Shown one piece after another: positions 62,400 to 64,000 of a DNA stretch of 64,000 bases. The notes under the pieces are model-generated. The model made no database searches and had not been told where the DNA came from. It worked only from the letters and a program-made list of their open reading frames with translations. Position 1 is the first letter of the stretch. Every line of letters begins with the position of its first letter. This DNA comes from Amia ocellicauda (lineage: Eukaryota > Chordata > Actinopteri > Amiiformes > Amiidae): positions 33,196,249 through 33,260,248 of the forward strand of contig NC_089858.1 of NCBI RefSeq assembly GCF_036373705.1, in the 5' to 3' direction. Made by a program: the position numbers and the translations under genes.

Positions 62400-64000
62400 T
62401 TTTATGTTTTTGTAAAAAAATATTATTTATGTCATATGTTAGGGGCCCCTTGATATTCTGGGGCCCTAGGCAACCACCTAGGCTACCTGTACGTCGGGCT
62501 GGCCCTGCACTGACTGACCGGCACACTGACACACTGACTCACTCACAGCCTCTCTGACTGAGCTGCAGTGAGGTGTTGTCACTGATCGGTTGGGAGTTTT
62601 AGCCAAGGAAAGAGGATGTGGTTTTAATGCCAGTAAACAAACTACCCCAAGTCAAGAAAAACAAACAGATAAAAAAATAGCTCAAATAAAAATACGCAGT
62701 AAATCATTCTAGTGTGTTTATATGAGTGTGTCTGAGTGTGTGAGTGTGTGAGAGTGTGTGATAGAGTGCAGCACTGGGTTGCAGAACAAACAGGGCTCTT
62801 TGAATTGATCTCGCTGCTCTATTTGTGGGGCATTTTAAATCAGAGGTAAAGCACAGTCTGGTACAATTCATTACCGGCGGGGAGAGAAAGAAGCTCGTCC
62901 CAGACCTATTTGTAATATAATGTGTATCCTCTGTACTGCCCTGGAGCTCACAGCACAGCAATAAATAAATGCATACATACATATACAAACACAAATCACA
63001 GCCTGCTGTAATGTGTTGGGGCTGGCCTTGACACCTGTGTTGTCCTCAGTGTCCACAGAGCCCTGCACTCTCTCTCCTCACTTCACTGCAGCCATTAGCA
63101 CACTGCTAGTGCTGAGAGAGAGAGAGACAAACTGATAGACAGAGACATGCCACAGATATGGTTCGAAAGAGAGAGAGGAAAATGGACAGAGTGAGAAAAT
63201 GAGAGAGGGAGGGAGAGAGAGAGAGAGCGAGAGAGAGAGGGAGAGAGAGAATGGTCAAAAGCCTAATAAATAAATAAACTGAGCTGGGGTGGAGGTGCTG
63301 TTCGCTGCTCAAGCCCGGCTTTCTCTCATCGTGTGGAAGATGGATGCGAATCTCAGAGCAGCTCCTGCAGATCCTGACGGGCAGTAATGAGTAATGAGGG
63401 CGAGGGGCCGGCTGTGGCTGGCAGGGCCCAGAACTCTCTGTCATCTTTGTCCTTTTTCTTTCCTTGGACCATTATTATTTGTGTGTCTACACACGCATGT
63501 GGGCCGTGCTCCTCTCCTGCCTCGGGAAAATTATGAAACATCGATAACCAGGCAGATGTCACTGTTAAACAGGCATAACTGGTGCTGTACATCCTGTTCT
63601 CACAGCTGTGCCAAGTGCTGATCTACTGCCCTGACCCAGCTCCCAGAATCCCCGTCTCTCCTCCAGGCGTGACGTAGCAGTCCAGGGACTGCCTGTCATA
63701 TATCATAGCAGTCAGATATCTCGGGGTAGAGATACAGGACAGCTGTCGACACTCACAGCTTCTCACCTGCACTGGTGTCTTTCTGCGATGTGAATTAATT
63801 GATAGTCACTTAATCACCAATTACAGGAATGCCATAGGTCAACATTGAGGAGCTCCCCTCCATACGCAACACAACAATACCCGGCACTGTGCTGCGCTCT
63901 GCCCTACACTACATTACCATACGATACAGTGCAATATTCTAGTTTAATGAAAAGCTAAATCAGCCACTAATGTTAAAGAGTCCCAGTGTTGTATTGCGCT
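62400..64000. other. No gene recognised
   Basis: GA-rich block (63112-63250), GT-rich patch (62710-62765) and a repeat-free block (63270-63600). No exon with recognisable protein similarity. Confidence 0.35.

Noticed and set aside
62704-62994. Minus-strand frame resembling the end of a LINE
   Set aside because: Only a faint resemblance; no reverse transcriptase motif and no defined tail.

Overview
The window looks like nuclear DNA of a ray-finned fish. The genes are split into short exons with GT/AG introns, and all four recognised proteins are of vertebrate type. The repeat load is fish-like: Tc1/mariner elements with the CAGTGAGGGAAAAA terminus, an IS630-like transposase relic, CR1 and L2-type LINE tails, hAT-like and TA-flanked MITEs, and very abundant (GA)n, (GT)n and (ATT)n microsatellites. 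The CR1 family with a TTCTTATG-type tail would fit a non-teleost or early-branching lineage, but I cannot name the species.

Layout. Positions 1-13,660 hold no gene I can support: repeats, a CR1 fragment, a CpG-rich microsatellite-packed stretch at about 5.1-6.9 kb, an IS630-like relic and a 1.3 kb minisatellite of 20-bp units. Positions 14.2-36.9 kb are the gene cluster: PCNA (minus, 6 coding exons), an M17 leucyl aminopeptidase of the W07G4.4 type (minus, 16 coding exons), FAHD2A-like (plus, 7 coding exons) and GPAT2 (minus, 21 coding exons). I placed every coding splice site of these genes by eye. Reading frames and phases close exactly, giving proteins of 260, about 502, 321 and 776 residues. 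From 36.9 kb to the end I find no convincing coding gene. This part holds a possible upstream GPAT2 promoter with phased CRE half-sites near 39.5 kb, many minisatellites, a second IS630-like relic, a decayed Tc1-type element, a perfect 112-bp palindromic Tc1-derived MITE and other inverted repeats.

How the genes relate. The aminopeptidase and FAHD2A start codons are divergent and about 1.1 kb apart, around a sequence with a ZNF143/THAP11-like site and an ETS/CRE pair, so a shared promoter is plausible. FAHD2A and GPAT2 converge tail to tail with about 165 bp between their polyadenylation signals, and the pair is also close together on human chromosome 2. PCNA is the DNA sliding clamp, GPAT2 a mitochondrial glycerolipid acyltransferase homologue, FAHD2A a fumarylacetoacetate-hydrolase-fold enzyme and the M17 protein a metallopeptidase. 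I see no common pathway; this is ordinary vertebrate gene neighbourhood, not an operon.
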